Shown here piece by piece: positions 9,409 through 17,895 of a stretch of DNA of 24,444 nucleotides. Source of the stretch: Hypsibius dujardini (Eukaryota > Tardigrada > Eutardigrada > Parachela > Hypsibiidae); NCBI GenBank assembly GCA_001579985.1, contig LRSR01011412.1:1-24444 (forward strand), read 5' to 3'. Position 1 is the first letter of the stretch. Every line of letters starts with the position of its first letter. The notes under the pieces were generated by a model, which was given only the letters and a program-made list of their open reading frames with translations, was not told the origin of the DNA and searched no databases. The position numbers and the translations under genes are program-made.

Positions 9409-10263
9409 TTATATTAATGACATTTCATGATTGAACTTGCGATACAGAAGATGATCAGTTAACGTATCCGGTGCAGTATTTAGCGACGATATACCGTAGA
9501 AAGGTAGGTCCAAAACTGAGGGGGGGGCAAATTGAAAATGATCCTCTATTAAAGCCACTGAGAGGTATTCAAAAACCAATTTCTGCCTGGCAGGATCAGC
9601 GTTGCGTAACTTCTCGTCGATAGCGACTAACATTTGGCAGGCAACCATGCTACGTTAATCGATGATCACAAACCGTATATTCTGTCACCACTTCTGAAAT
9701 TTTTTGCGCTGTTTCTGCTGTTTCTGCTGTTTCTGCCTTCATAAATTCAAGCTACTGTATCAAGCGTACTGCGCTATATATTCTCGCGGCAACTTTGCCG
9801 GCTGCTTCTACTCCGGTTGAGGCCATCAGGACACAAGTAGGCAACGCACTATCTATTTCTTGCTGACCATTTAAATATTCTTGAATTTGTTTTGTGACGA
9901 CATACTGCTTAGTGCTTATAAACGAATTTAGGTACAAGAAACACACATCTGGACCGACTTTTTAATTAGTTTTAATATATGTTTTTCGTAATCGTTAAAA
10001 AGGAGCGTCTGATTTGACAGAGGAGAGTAGAGAAGGTATCCTTTTTCAAACGACAACGGTTCAGTTTGACACCGAGCGGATACAGCGTCGCCAGATCCTG
10101 GTGAATATTTTTCGTCCAGTGAAGGCAACCAATCTCTTGAGGAACTCGTTGTGGAATGACTGATAGCGTATACATTTGTTATTTTCCGCATCAAAGTATG
10201 CTTCAGTGTGTCAAGACTTGAATTTAGAATTTTATCACTTATCGTACCCCATTTACATCCCAA
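9409..10263 (-). pseudogene. Unrecognised minus-strand coding remnant carried in the inverted-repeat element
   Basis: Three open stretches on the minus strand succeed each other in different frames. 10263-9928 contains DWLPSLDEKYSPGSGDAV and LLYSPLSNQTLLFNDYEKHI; an alternative frame there has VIPQRVPQEIGCLHW. 9946-9752 contains VTKQIQEYLNGQQEID and GVEAAGKVAARIYSAV, and runs on into a KAETAETAETAQK repeat. 9648-9409 contains AIDEKLRNADPARQKLVFEYL and LIEDHFQFAPPSVLDLPF. No transposase catalytic motif is visible. This may be a captured host-gene fragment or a decayed element gene; I cannot tell which. Confidence 0.35.
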
Positions 10264-10299
10264 TCGAACCAGTTGCGCGTTGAGAGGCTGTTTGGGAGG

Positions 10300-10385
10300 G
10301 CAATCAATTTGTCAGTCAATCATTCAGTCTGCCAGACAATCAAGCAATCAGTCATTCAGTCATTCAGTCACTCACTCACTCAGCC
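10300..10385. repeat. (AGTC/AATC/ATTC)n degenerate microsatellite
   Basis: CAATCATTCAGTC and CAGTCATTCAGTCACTCACTCACTCAG words repeat just inside the right arm of the inverted-repeat element. Confidence 0.75.
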
Positions 10386-10576
10386 ACTTACTTAATTTGC
10401 CAAGAGGCAAAACAAAATTGAATGATGCAAAAAGCAGATGACACCCTCGTGACCACACCTCTTTGTTTCCTTGGCCTTTAGGCCCCTGCGCTTGAACGGG
10501 TAGTGAAGACCCTTGGAAACGTGCAAGTCACGCGTCTGCGCCCCACCTTGAAAATATTGAGCAAAAAATCATTATT

Positions 10577-10698
10577 GCTCAATAAAACTATTGAGCAAAA
10601 ATCAATTATTGCTCAATAAAACTATTGAGCTAAGATTAATTATTGCTCAATGAAACTATTGAGCTTAAATTAATTATTGCTCAATGAAACTATTGAGC
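10577..10698. repeat. Array of four 20-bp palindromes in the right arm
   Basis: GCTCAATRAAACTATTGAGC occurs at 10577, 10611, 10644 and 10679, spaced 33-35 bp, joined by AT-rich AATTATT linkers. The left arm (9106-9212) holds degenerate versions. These look like subterminal binding-site repeats of the element (inference). Confidence 0.85.
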
Positions 10699-10756
10699 AA
10701 AAAATATTTCATTCAGCGAAAATTCAAAAACCTTTTGACACGGCGGGCGCTCCATA

Positions 10757-11308
10757 GATTACATACGTCAGAATTCTCATTTATTCGTAAGATTGTTTAT
10801 CATAATTTATTCTCGTACCATCCCCTAGAGCTATTTCTTATTGCAAATGTACTCGTCTGTCCGATCAGAGCCTGCGGGATATCAGCAACTGAGAAACCAA
10901 ACTGGAAAATACCTCATTGACTTTGAAACACTTTGTGATTATGGCCGACGGCCAATTTTAACGGCGTGTCGCGTTATTTGAGACTGTCGTCGCGAACCAA
11001 CAGAAATAATATCAATACTATAAATCCAAGTATCCGAGCTAAATGGTTTGACTTGGTTAGCCCTAAAATATGGCAACGTGTGTGCAGAAGGATTGTCAGT
11101 CTTACGCAAATCCATTTTTTCTTGCATCACAATTACAATGTACAGTACACGAAGATTGTCGGTCTGACGCAAATCCAGTTTTTCTTACATCACAGCTATT
11201 GCTATTGCTCTTCGCGCAGTCGTGTTACTTCTCTCCAAAATTCCAACCTTTTTCTTGTTCGTCGAATCATTTTTCGTGGTTTTTTTTATAGCAGCAGCAG
11301 CACCGAAT
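10757..11308. other. Sequence upstream of ATP synthase alpha copy A
   Basis: No assigned gene. It contains an imperfect direct repeat: the words TTGTCAGTCTTACGCAAATCCATTTTTTCTTGCATCACA (11092-11131) and TTGTCGGTCTGACGCAAATCCAGTTTTTCTTACATCACA (11156-11194) are about 85% identical, ~64 bp apart. A poly-T and GCAGCAGCAG run precedes the ATG at 11309. Confidence 0.6.
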
Positions 11309-11495
11309 ATGACCGTCTTGTCGGCCCGCATTCTGGCGCGGCACACCATGAAGGTAAGGCGACTTTGCAAGAGGAGGGATGAAAACCTGAGCTGAGACCT
11401 CCTTTCAAGCCCTAAAATTGAATCCACCCGCCTCGCTCTCGACTTTGTTCGATCAGCTTATGTTTTAAGATATCAGATAAAGCGGTAAATTTTAT

Positions 11496-11761
11496 TGTCG
11501 CCTTGCACATGTAGCATAGCGCGATAAGAAAGAATAGAAATAGAAGAAAAAAGAGAATAGAGAATATTAATATGGACTGTTCTGATTGTCTTTACAATAC
11601 ATCAGATTATATACCACAAAAGACAAGAGACGAGAAAGAAACGAGGTAGCCAAAGGTTAATGGAAAGAGAAAGAAATAGCTAATGGAAGAAGACAATCAA
11701 GATATCATAGAAAACTAATGGTAATGATAAGAGCTACTCAATGGTATATCTAGTCGCGACA
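11496..11761. repeat. LTR-like dispersed repeat, copy 1
   Basis: A 266-bp sequence begins TGTCGCCTTGCACATG and ends CTAGTCGCGACA, so its ends form a TGTCGC...GCGACA short inverted repeat as in solo LTRs. Its right ~150 bp (AGACAAGAGACGAGAAAG, AAAGGTTAATGGAAAG, GCTAATGGAAGA, GGTAATGATAAGAGCTACTCAA) recur in the same orientation at about 16395-16603. No clear 4-6 bp target duplication is seen, so the LTR label is tentative. Confidence 0.5.
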
Positions 11762-11779
11762 CACATAATATGAAGTATA

Positions 11780-13069
11780 CAGTGCGCCCCATTTACATTG
11801 TCCCAACTTGCTACAAAAATTCCACCAGCCAGATCAGCTGATCCAAAATCCATCCCACACGATATTTAATGTAGTAGTCTTGTAGGCAATACAAATTTTG
11901 TTAGTTGGCGTTTTTTGAATTTAAAATGGTGCGTGAAATTAGTTTTGAAATTAGGGGACTCATTTTAGAGTTATACCACTTTTTGCCGTCCTCCCGAAAA
12001 ATCCAGAAAAATCTGGCGAAAAAGGGGATCAGTGTTTCGTATAGGACCATCCTTCGAGTCATCAAGTCCAAAAAGGAAGAAAACATCCCGTCGAAGACGG
12101 AAGTGAAAAACGTCAACAAACGGGGACTACCTTTTATCCGCTCCGACGACCTCATAAAAAAAATTGCCAAATCTATCGATACTCCCAATCCTGCCACCCA
12201 ACGTGAAATTTCCTGCAAGCTTGGGATCTCTACGGGCACTGTGTCGCGGGTGCTGAAGGAAGATCTTGGCCTGACGTACCATAAGAAGGTAACAACGCAC
12301 GTCCTCACTCCGAAGCCAGCTCAGCAGCGTCTCGATCGCGGGCCCCACTCTCTACGCTGTCTCAGCCGTCAAAAACTTCCCGTGATTGTCAGTATCGATG
12401 AGACGTAGCTGGATCTGAATGAATTTACCGGGGAGCGGGATGGATGTTACGAATCACCGGATAAACCAGCCCCGAAAGAATGGAAGAAAAAGCCTCTTTC
12501 AGGATGGCCTGGAAAAGTGATGGTCTGCATGGGAATCTCCTGGAATGGCCCTACGTCCCTCTATTTCGTCCCTCCGAAGGCCAAAATGAATAGCCAGATG
12601 TTCATCGGTTTAATTCTTGAACCACTGTTCAAAACGGACGTTCCGCGGCTTTATCAAGGGGAGGAAAAGAAGGTCATCCTCCACATGGACAGCGCCGGAG
12701 CTCACGTTAAGGATACGGTCGTCAAGTGGCTCCAAGATTGTGAAATAAAATTTATTACGAAGGAGGAATGGATGTCAAACTCGCCCGATTTTTCCCCGAT
12801 GGATTACGGTGTAAACTCAATTTTTAAGAAGCGATGCAATAGGCACAAGGCGAAGAATATGGCCGAACTGGTAGTGATCGCAAAACGGGAGTGGAAGAAG
12901 TTTGGTTTGGGACACTGCCGAAACATCCTCATAGCTTGGCCAAAACAAGTGAAAAGGATGACTGAGATGTCGGGCTATCAGATAAAAAATACTTTTTGAG
13001 TAGGAATGTCGTTCCTTCAGGGTGAAATAAATTTTTGAAAAGTTGGGACAATGTAAATGGGGCGTACTG
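11780..13069 (+). mobile_element. Mariner-type DNA transposon, DD37D group, 1290 bp
   Basis: Ends are inverted repeats of about 30 bp beginning CAGTRCGCCCCATTTACA, flanked by the TA dinucleotide (11778-11779 and 13070-13071). It encloses one transposase gene and an AATAAA at 13026 just inside the right end. The two ends differ at only one base in 30, suggesting recent insertion. It lies in the first intron of ATP synthase alpha copy A. Confidence 0.95.
11926..12999 (+). pseudogene. Mariner (DD37D) transposase with one nonsense codon
   Basis: The ATG at 11926 (MVREISFE) opens a 357-codon frame ending TGA at 12997-12999. A single in-frame TAG lies at 12406. It has an N-terminal paired-like helix-turn-helix region (GISVSYRTILRVIKSKK; ISCKLGISTGTVSRVLKED), then the catalytic blocks VSIDE (first Asp), HMDSAGAH (second Asp) and SNSPDFSPMDYGVN (third Asp). 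I count 37 residues between the second and third Asp, which places it in the DD37D (maT-like) group. The TAG sits where the dead relatives in this window have the Trp of IDEAWVYL, consistent with one TGG to TAG change. Everything else in the frame is intact, so the loss is recent. Readthrough is possible but unproven. Confidence 0.93.
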
Positions 13070-13085
13070 TATTAGAATCAGATCT

Positions 13086-13186
13086 CAGTTCGTTTGATTG
13101 ATTGTTTGATAAATTGATTGATTGATGAGCTGATTGATTAAATAGCTGATTGATCGATGAGTTGATTGATTGATTGATTGATATAT
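13086..13186. repeat. (TGAT)n microsatellite
   Basis: TTGATTGATTG-type repeats in the intron just upstream of ATP synthase alpha exon 13266. A similar patch lies at 13699-13760 between the duplicated exon pieces. Confidence 0.9.
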
Positions 13187-13765
13187 TAAGCTGCATTCCA
13201 CTCCAACGTTGATTGATTTGAGTGGTCTTGAATGCTAGTAACCGTTTGATTGCTTGCGTGTACAGGGTATGGCGTTGAATTTGAAGCCTGGCAGCGTCGG
13301 TGTGGTCCTCTTCCGTAACGACAGATTGATCAAGGAGGGTGATATCGTTAAACGAGCCATCGTGGCCGTGCCGGTCGGTGAGAAGATGCTCGGCCGGGTT
13401 GTTAACACTCTTGAGAACCTCATTGACGGAAAGGTACGGCCTCTAATGAATTACCCTACACTGTTTCATGTTGATCATTACATCTCTTTTTTGCTTGCCA
13501 ACTTTAGGCTGCGGTCAAAGGCGTCAAGCACTACCGACTCCGTATCAAGGCTCCCGGAATCTCCCCCGTGCGCGAGCATATGCAAACCAGAATCAAGACC
13601 GTGGACAGTCTTGTGCCGATTGGTCTAGGCTAGCGTGAAATCATCATTGGCGATCGTCAGAATGGAATTTACATTTTGAATCTTTTTCAACTAGTTGCAG
13701 TTGATTGATCGATTCACTCGAATGATTGATCGGTTGATCGATGAATTTGTTCGGCTGATTGAATG

Positions 13766-13820
13766 AGTCTTGTGCCGATCGAGGCCAGCGTGAACTCATC
13801 ATTGGCTAGCGTCAGACTGG
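13766..13820 (+). pseudogene. ATP5F1A: Duplicated fragment of the ATP synthase alpha GRGQRE exon
   Basis: AGTCTTGTGCCGAT followed by CGAGGCCAGCGTGAACTCATC repeats the end of the exon at 13508-13670. It keeps CAG (Gln) and a proper GG|GTAAAT donor that the first copy lacks, but has lost four bases after GCCGAT and reads GGCTAG for GGCGAT. Each copy is thus damaged at different places. Confidence 0.8.
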
Positions 13821-14218
13821 GTAAATTAGGTTTTTTAAAACTTTAGTGTTCTTTGACTTATTGTTTGTGATTGACCGATCGACTAGATTTAAATGTGTTA
13901 TTATCTTGATGACGTTTTTGATTTTAATAAAAATTTACAATGGAAATTTGAATTCTATGAGCAGTTGTTGTTCATTTTTAAATATGAATATATAAATATA
14001 TAAATATCTTAACGGTTTCATTATATTTTATTTAAATGTTATATTTCCACTAGAAAATTTAAATTACACAAAACAATTTGCTTTTTAATATCGAATTCTT
14101 TTTTTGTAAATAAGGTAAAGTTTAGATTAAACTGTTTTACAAATCTGAAGTTTTCGTTAGGCTAAGAGCTAAAATTTCGTGTTGTTTGAGCTAATTTGAA
14201 GTTGTTGTTGCCGTGCAG
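13821..14218. other. ATP5F1A: AT-rich intron of ATP synthase alpha copy A
   Basis: Holds AATAAA at 13926 and AT-rich sequence. The last ~75 bp (CGTTAGG...AGCTAAAATTTCGTGTT... CAG) match the reverse complement of 5938-6010 beside copy B. Confidence 0.7.
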
Positions 14219-14440
14219 AGAGAACGCCACCGCCATCACAGCATCATCAATCAGAAGCGTTTTAACGGCTCTGGCAATGAGAAGAAGTATCTGGCGCCTT
14301 ATTCGGGGTGCGCTATAGGAGAATTTTTCTGCGACAACGGACGACACGCGTTAGTCATCCATGACGATTCATTCAATCAGTTGCGCTCATCGGTGTGTGG
14401 GTTTTCGATGAAATATGCAATGAATATTTGTAATAGGAAT

Positions 14441-14932
14441 TAAGTATAGGAAATGCAGTATTTTCAATATTTTAATTAAATTTTTCGTTTTTATCATCTT
14501 TTTCATATTCTATACATACTTTAATTATTAAAATTTTATAAAATTTTATTATTGTAAAACATTTCCTGCCCTTCAAGATTTTTAACTTGCCCGAGTTAAC
14601 CTGCCCGAGGCAGGTTGATAGGTAGGCAGACAGGCAGACAGACAAAGAAATAGATAAAGTGATTGATAAACAGAGGAGCAGATAAACAAGTATCTGCTTT
14701 TGCCTGCAACAAGTAGTAGGAAAAGAAGAGTTCTGCCACATTTTAAAAGTTTTGTAAAACCTGTAGAAGTTCTGTAAAACCAAATAAAATGACTGCTAAT
14801 ATCATTGCAACTAATTTTAAAATAAATTTTTCAATATAGATAGATGCACATGCTGAACTTGTTCTTTTTATCGTTGAATAAACCAACCACTCAGATCGAA
14901 TGCATAGCACCAAAACGATTTAGCCACAGTTC
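14441..14932. other. AT-rich spacer with a short CAGA microsatellite
   Basis: GGTAGGCAGACAGGCAGACAGAC at about 14620-14643 is another CTGT/CAGA patch. I see no gene. Confidence 0.5.
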
Positions 14933-15462
14933 CTATTCCGAATCAGAAAGGTTAGTTCTTTCTGCTCTTTTCGCCAGAATAACAGCATCAAGTTGTTGAT
15001 TTTTCTCCTTCAATCTTTGGCTCTCCTGAAGAAGTTGTGTAAAGTCTGCACGTAACCCTTCGATGTCCTGTTCTTCCCCCCCCCCTTTCCCTTCAAAATA
15101 TCCTCATTTTGTTGTTTATTCTCCTGGAGATTGGGTAAAAATGTACGTAGTCCTTTAACGTCCTGTTCTACCCACGTGGTCGAGTGAGGTTTTGGTAGCC
15201 GCCGGAAATACACCCCTTCGTAGTATTTCAGAATTGATAAAACCGTCTTATCAAAACCTATTTTGTCACGCGATTTGTCCTTCTTCACAAGTCCGCGCGC
15301 AATATCCACTGATGTTAGTCCGTCATCGTGAAGTCGAAGAACATCTTGAATTGCGTTGTTCAACTTTGAGCCAAAATTTTGCGGCCTGAATAGGAACCAT
15401 TTTTTTGACCAAAGTTTGAGCCAAACTTCAAAAATCAAGTCGTAACCATGTTTGTTACTCAA
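14933..15462 (-). CDS. Unrecognised coiled-coil protein, frame broken at a G10 run
   Basis: On the minus strand a frame from about 15402 (after a TTCCTATTCAG acceptor) encodes LNNAIQDVLRLHDDGLTSVDIARGL, which has a helix-turn-helix feel, then WVEQDVKGLRTFLPNLQEN. At a run of ten Gs (plus strand Cs, 15076-15085) the frame ends 23 codons later at 15010. One frame over, the sequence continues well as EEQDIEGLRADFTQLLQESQ, then a charged coiled coil, with TAG at 14933-14935. EQDVKGLRTFLPNLQEN and EQDIEGLRADFTQLLQES are an internal repeat. A real gene with a slippage or sequencing error at the G-run fits better than chance. I do not know the family. It lies just downstream of the Polinton-like remnant on the same strand, but membership of that element is unproven. 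Confidence 0.5.
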
Positions 15463-15700
15463 ATGTACTAAAAAAATAATACTCGTATGAAATTAAAATT
15501 TGTATTGCAAATTTGGGCCAACATTATAAATTCAGAAACAACAGACACATAAATCATGAGACTTCCTCAAGCCATACCAAAGTATTTAACCGGTTTTTTC
15601 TCTCGTTTTGGATATATGTTTTGAAGACGAACCGGTACAATATTTCCCCTTTTTTTTACTTTCTTTTGGTTCCTTTTAAAATTTTCTTGAGTTAACTTAT
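15463..15700. other. AT-rich spacer
   Basis: Nothing supported in this stretch. Confidence 0.35.
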
Positions 15701-16039
15701 TTAAATCATTAATTGGTAAATCAAGAATATTTTGATCACCCTCTTTCTCAGTTCATTTTCAGTAGGACTACTAGTATATCTCATTTCAATTAGTTCTTGT
15801 CTTTGAACAGGTATATTTTTAATTAGAAACGAGTTCATGATTTCTAAATTATTTTTTTCAATTTTAGGATAATGTCCTGGGTTATCTTCTAAAAATAATT
15901 TAGAATATTTTAATAAACCTACTTCTGAGTTGATAAAACTTATACAATGCCACCCACATGTTACATCGATTGAATCCTCATTCTGTATTGCAAACGGCAT
16001 GGTTAAGATTTTTCTAAATCCTTCCATTTTTTTAAACAA
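15701..16039 (-). pseudogene. Adenain-like cysteine protease fragment of a Polinton/adintovirus-like element
   Basis: The minus frame contains QNEDSIDVTCGWHC followed by ISFIN. This fits the Gln...Ser-x-x-Cys-Gly active-site block that closes adenovirus-type maturation proteases, which Polintons also carry. The upstream half with the catalytic His is missing or unreadable between 16040 and 16380, so this is a C-terminal piece. Its position after polymerase and capsid pieces on the same strand supports the assignment. Confidence 0.5.
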
Positions 16040-16394
16040 AGTAATCCCCCAATAAGATTTGCGGTAAATTCTAAGAAATTAAATAATTCTAAATTACTTT
16101 AAGCTTTCTTCAATTAAAACCAATGGAATCCACTTGAATCACTAGCATCAACATTAATAATCATAAAATCACTCATTTTTCTCAAATTTTTGGGTTCCCG
16201 TTACATCATTCATAAAAAACATTTTCAAAATAGTAATCATCAAAGTCTTTATTACTGAGGATAAAACTCATTTACCTTGATTGTTTTCTTACGATATTTT
16301 TTTTTTGATTTGTTTAATATTTCCTGGAGTTTTTTTTAAATTATTGGCGCAACCCCATTTCCTTGTTGATGAGACAATTATCTATGTAGCGAGC

Positions 16395-16603
16395 ACAAAC
16401 GGAAAGAATGGTATTACTGATTGTACTGCTCAAACATACACTACACCAAGAGATTAAATAGTACAGACGACAAGAGACAAAAGAGAAAGAAGGTGGCCAA
16501 AGGTAAATGGAAAAACAAAGAAAGAAGCTAATGGAAGACGACGATTAAGACATAATGGACTACGAATGATAATAGTTACTCAATCATATAGCTAGGCGCG
16601 ACA
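16395..16603. repeat. LTR-like dispersed repeat, copy 2 (left-truncated)
   Basis: About 150 bp match copy 1 at 11496-11761 in direct orientation (GACAAGAGACAAAAGAGAAAG, GTGGCCAAAGGTAAATGG, AGCTAATGGAAGACGA, CTCAATCATATAGCTAG), and both end with GCGACA. It sits between the protease and capsid pieces, so it inserted into the virus-like element. Confidence 0.65.
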
Positions 16604-16761
16604 TCTCCCTGCAAATTCATTGTCCATATTAATTCTTTTAATTGCTGTATTTGCATATAATTGAACTGCATTGAACAATCTCGGTAAGAATGCTGCAATT
16701 TTTGTTTTAAGATTATTAAAAAATCCCCTAATTTTCTGACTCGAAATTGTAAATATCTTAA

Positions 16762-17738
16762 TCAAAGATTTAGGTTATTATTAGTAAGAATTATTTTTTC
16801 ATTGTATTCAGTCCAGTATTTAAATACATCAGCTGTTACAAAATAATGATAATCAGTACCATAACTACTTTCTGCATTTGTATCAGTTAGAAAGAATAAC
16901 AGTGCTTTCGGATTAACTTGAGAATTAATTCCTAGTTTTATGTTCCCATTAATCATGCTACCAGAATTATGACTCAGAAACTGGATTGATATAAAAGTTT
17001 TTCGTACCTAATTTGTCTTGGAATAATAATTAAATATTGATGATAAGCAATAAATGCATGGGAACATAATTTTTTTCGTCTTTTTGAGCATACTAAATTT
17101 GAAATCGATGAATTAAAGGTTACAATTTTGCCTTTCAAAAGATTTTTATTACTTTTAATTTTTACAGAAATTGTATCAGCAATAAAAGTGGTATTCGTAT
17201 TTTGTGGTTGCATAGTAATTCTGATTTCAAAACCTGGTGGAAATACATCATTCACATTGAAAAATGGATAATTGTTTCTGAATGCAATTCGTTTGGAATT
17301 CTGAATAATATTTGCAGCCAATAACGTTTGTTTTTTTTCTATGCTAATATTTGTACATTTTGTTGTAAGAGTTGTATTTCCCCATAAGTAATCACATCCA
17401 CTTACAGATGCGCTATTTTTTGTATCATGTTTAATTAAAGCCTGACTTTCATTATAATAACCATACAGACTCCCCTCAGTCTGGATTTCATTTAACGTAT
17501 AGGTCAAAGAGTTTATCATTTGATTTTGTCGACTGAAATTTAATACATGCTCAATAATTCTAGCTCCATGATTAGCCACAGTAGAATCTACTGAAAGTGT
17601 ATTAATCCAGCTACTATGAAAACTATCAACAAAATTTACTGGATGTAATTCTAAAAACGTCGTAGCTTGTCCATCAACAAACATTTGTACATTTAAATCG
17701 TATTCAAAAAAAATTTGGGATAAATCAATGCAAAACAT
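16762..17738 (-). pseudogene. Major capsid-like protein of a Polinton/adintovirus-like element
   Basis: A 254-codon frame (17738-16974) and a following 64-codon piece (16956-16762) are out of frame with each other. Blocks MFCIDLSQIFFEYDLNVQM, PVNFVDSFHSSWINTLSV, ARIIEHVLNFS and NSKRIAFRNNYPFFNVNDVF, then FEIRITMQP occur in the order seen in Polinton-type double jelly-roll capsid proteins (the 'F54H12.2-like' proteins of animals). Matching is from memory, by pattern. Several stops fall between the two pieces, and the upstream end is unclear: the frame is open for some codons before the first ATG. An old genomic copy, not a working capsid gene. Confidence 0.55.
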
Positions 17739-17895
17739 TGACTCTCCATCTATATCGAAAATTATTCCCGACGTATTGGGGTTGTTCTGATCTTAATAAT
17801 AATTATAAATATGATTATAATTCTTGAACAATTTTTTAGAGATAACGTTTGATAAATAAGGTTTTCAACCACGATGTTTATGAGTTGAACATGGG

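Larger units (their letters stand above)
9068..10756. mobile_element. DNA transposon-like element with ~300-bp terminal inverted repeats and 6-bp TSD
   Basis: The left end reads TATGGAGCGCCCGCCGTGTC and the right end is its reverse complement. The six bases GATTAC flank the element directly on both sides (9062-9067 and 10757-10762), as expected for a target-site duplication. The arms run about 9068-9354 and 10398-10756 at roughly 85-90% similarity by eye. They differ mainly in how many GCTCAAT...ATTGAGC palindromes each holds. The ~1-kb centre carries minus-strand reading frames but no transposase I recognise, so it is probably non-autonomous. Six-base duplications are known for Polinton and a few cut-and-paste groups; the termini do not look like Polinton. 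Confidence 0.75.
11309..14440 (+). pseudogene. ATP5F1A: ATP synthase F1 subunit alpha, decayed copy A
   Basis: Exon 1 at 11309-11353 (MTVLSARILARHTMK, donor GTAAGG) matches copy B's first exon, including the start of the intron. Later exons are clear: 13266-13433 ([38 protein letters not shown]...IDGK, donor GTACGG), 13508-13670 ([28 protein letters not shown], then TAG in place of the Gln of GRGQRE) and 14219-14380 (IINQKRF, then a ~45-residue deletion, then YLAPYSGC and [15 protein letters not shown]). The sequence around residues 60-120 of a normal alpha subunit is absent. The first intron contains an LTR-like repeat and a mariner. A second partial copy of the SLVPIG...GDRQTG exon segment follows at 13766-13820. 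Introns are retained, so this is a duplicated, not processed, pseudogene. A normal subunit makes the alpha ring of mitochondrial F1. Confidence 0.88.

Noticed and set aside
9068-10756. Polinton-type element or its short derivative, because of the 6-bp duplication and long arms
   Set aside because: Ends read TATGGAG rather than the AG terminus of Polintons, and no Polinton gene is inside; the PolB remnant at 17896-18805 is separate.
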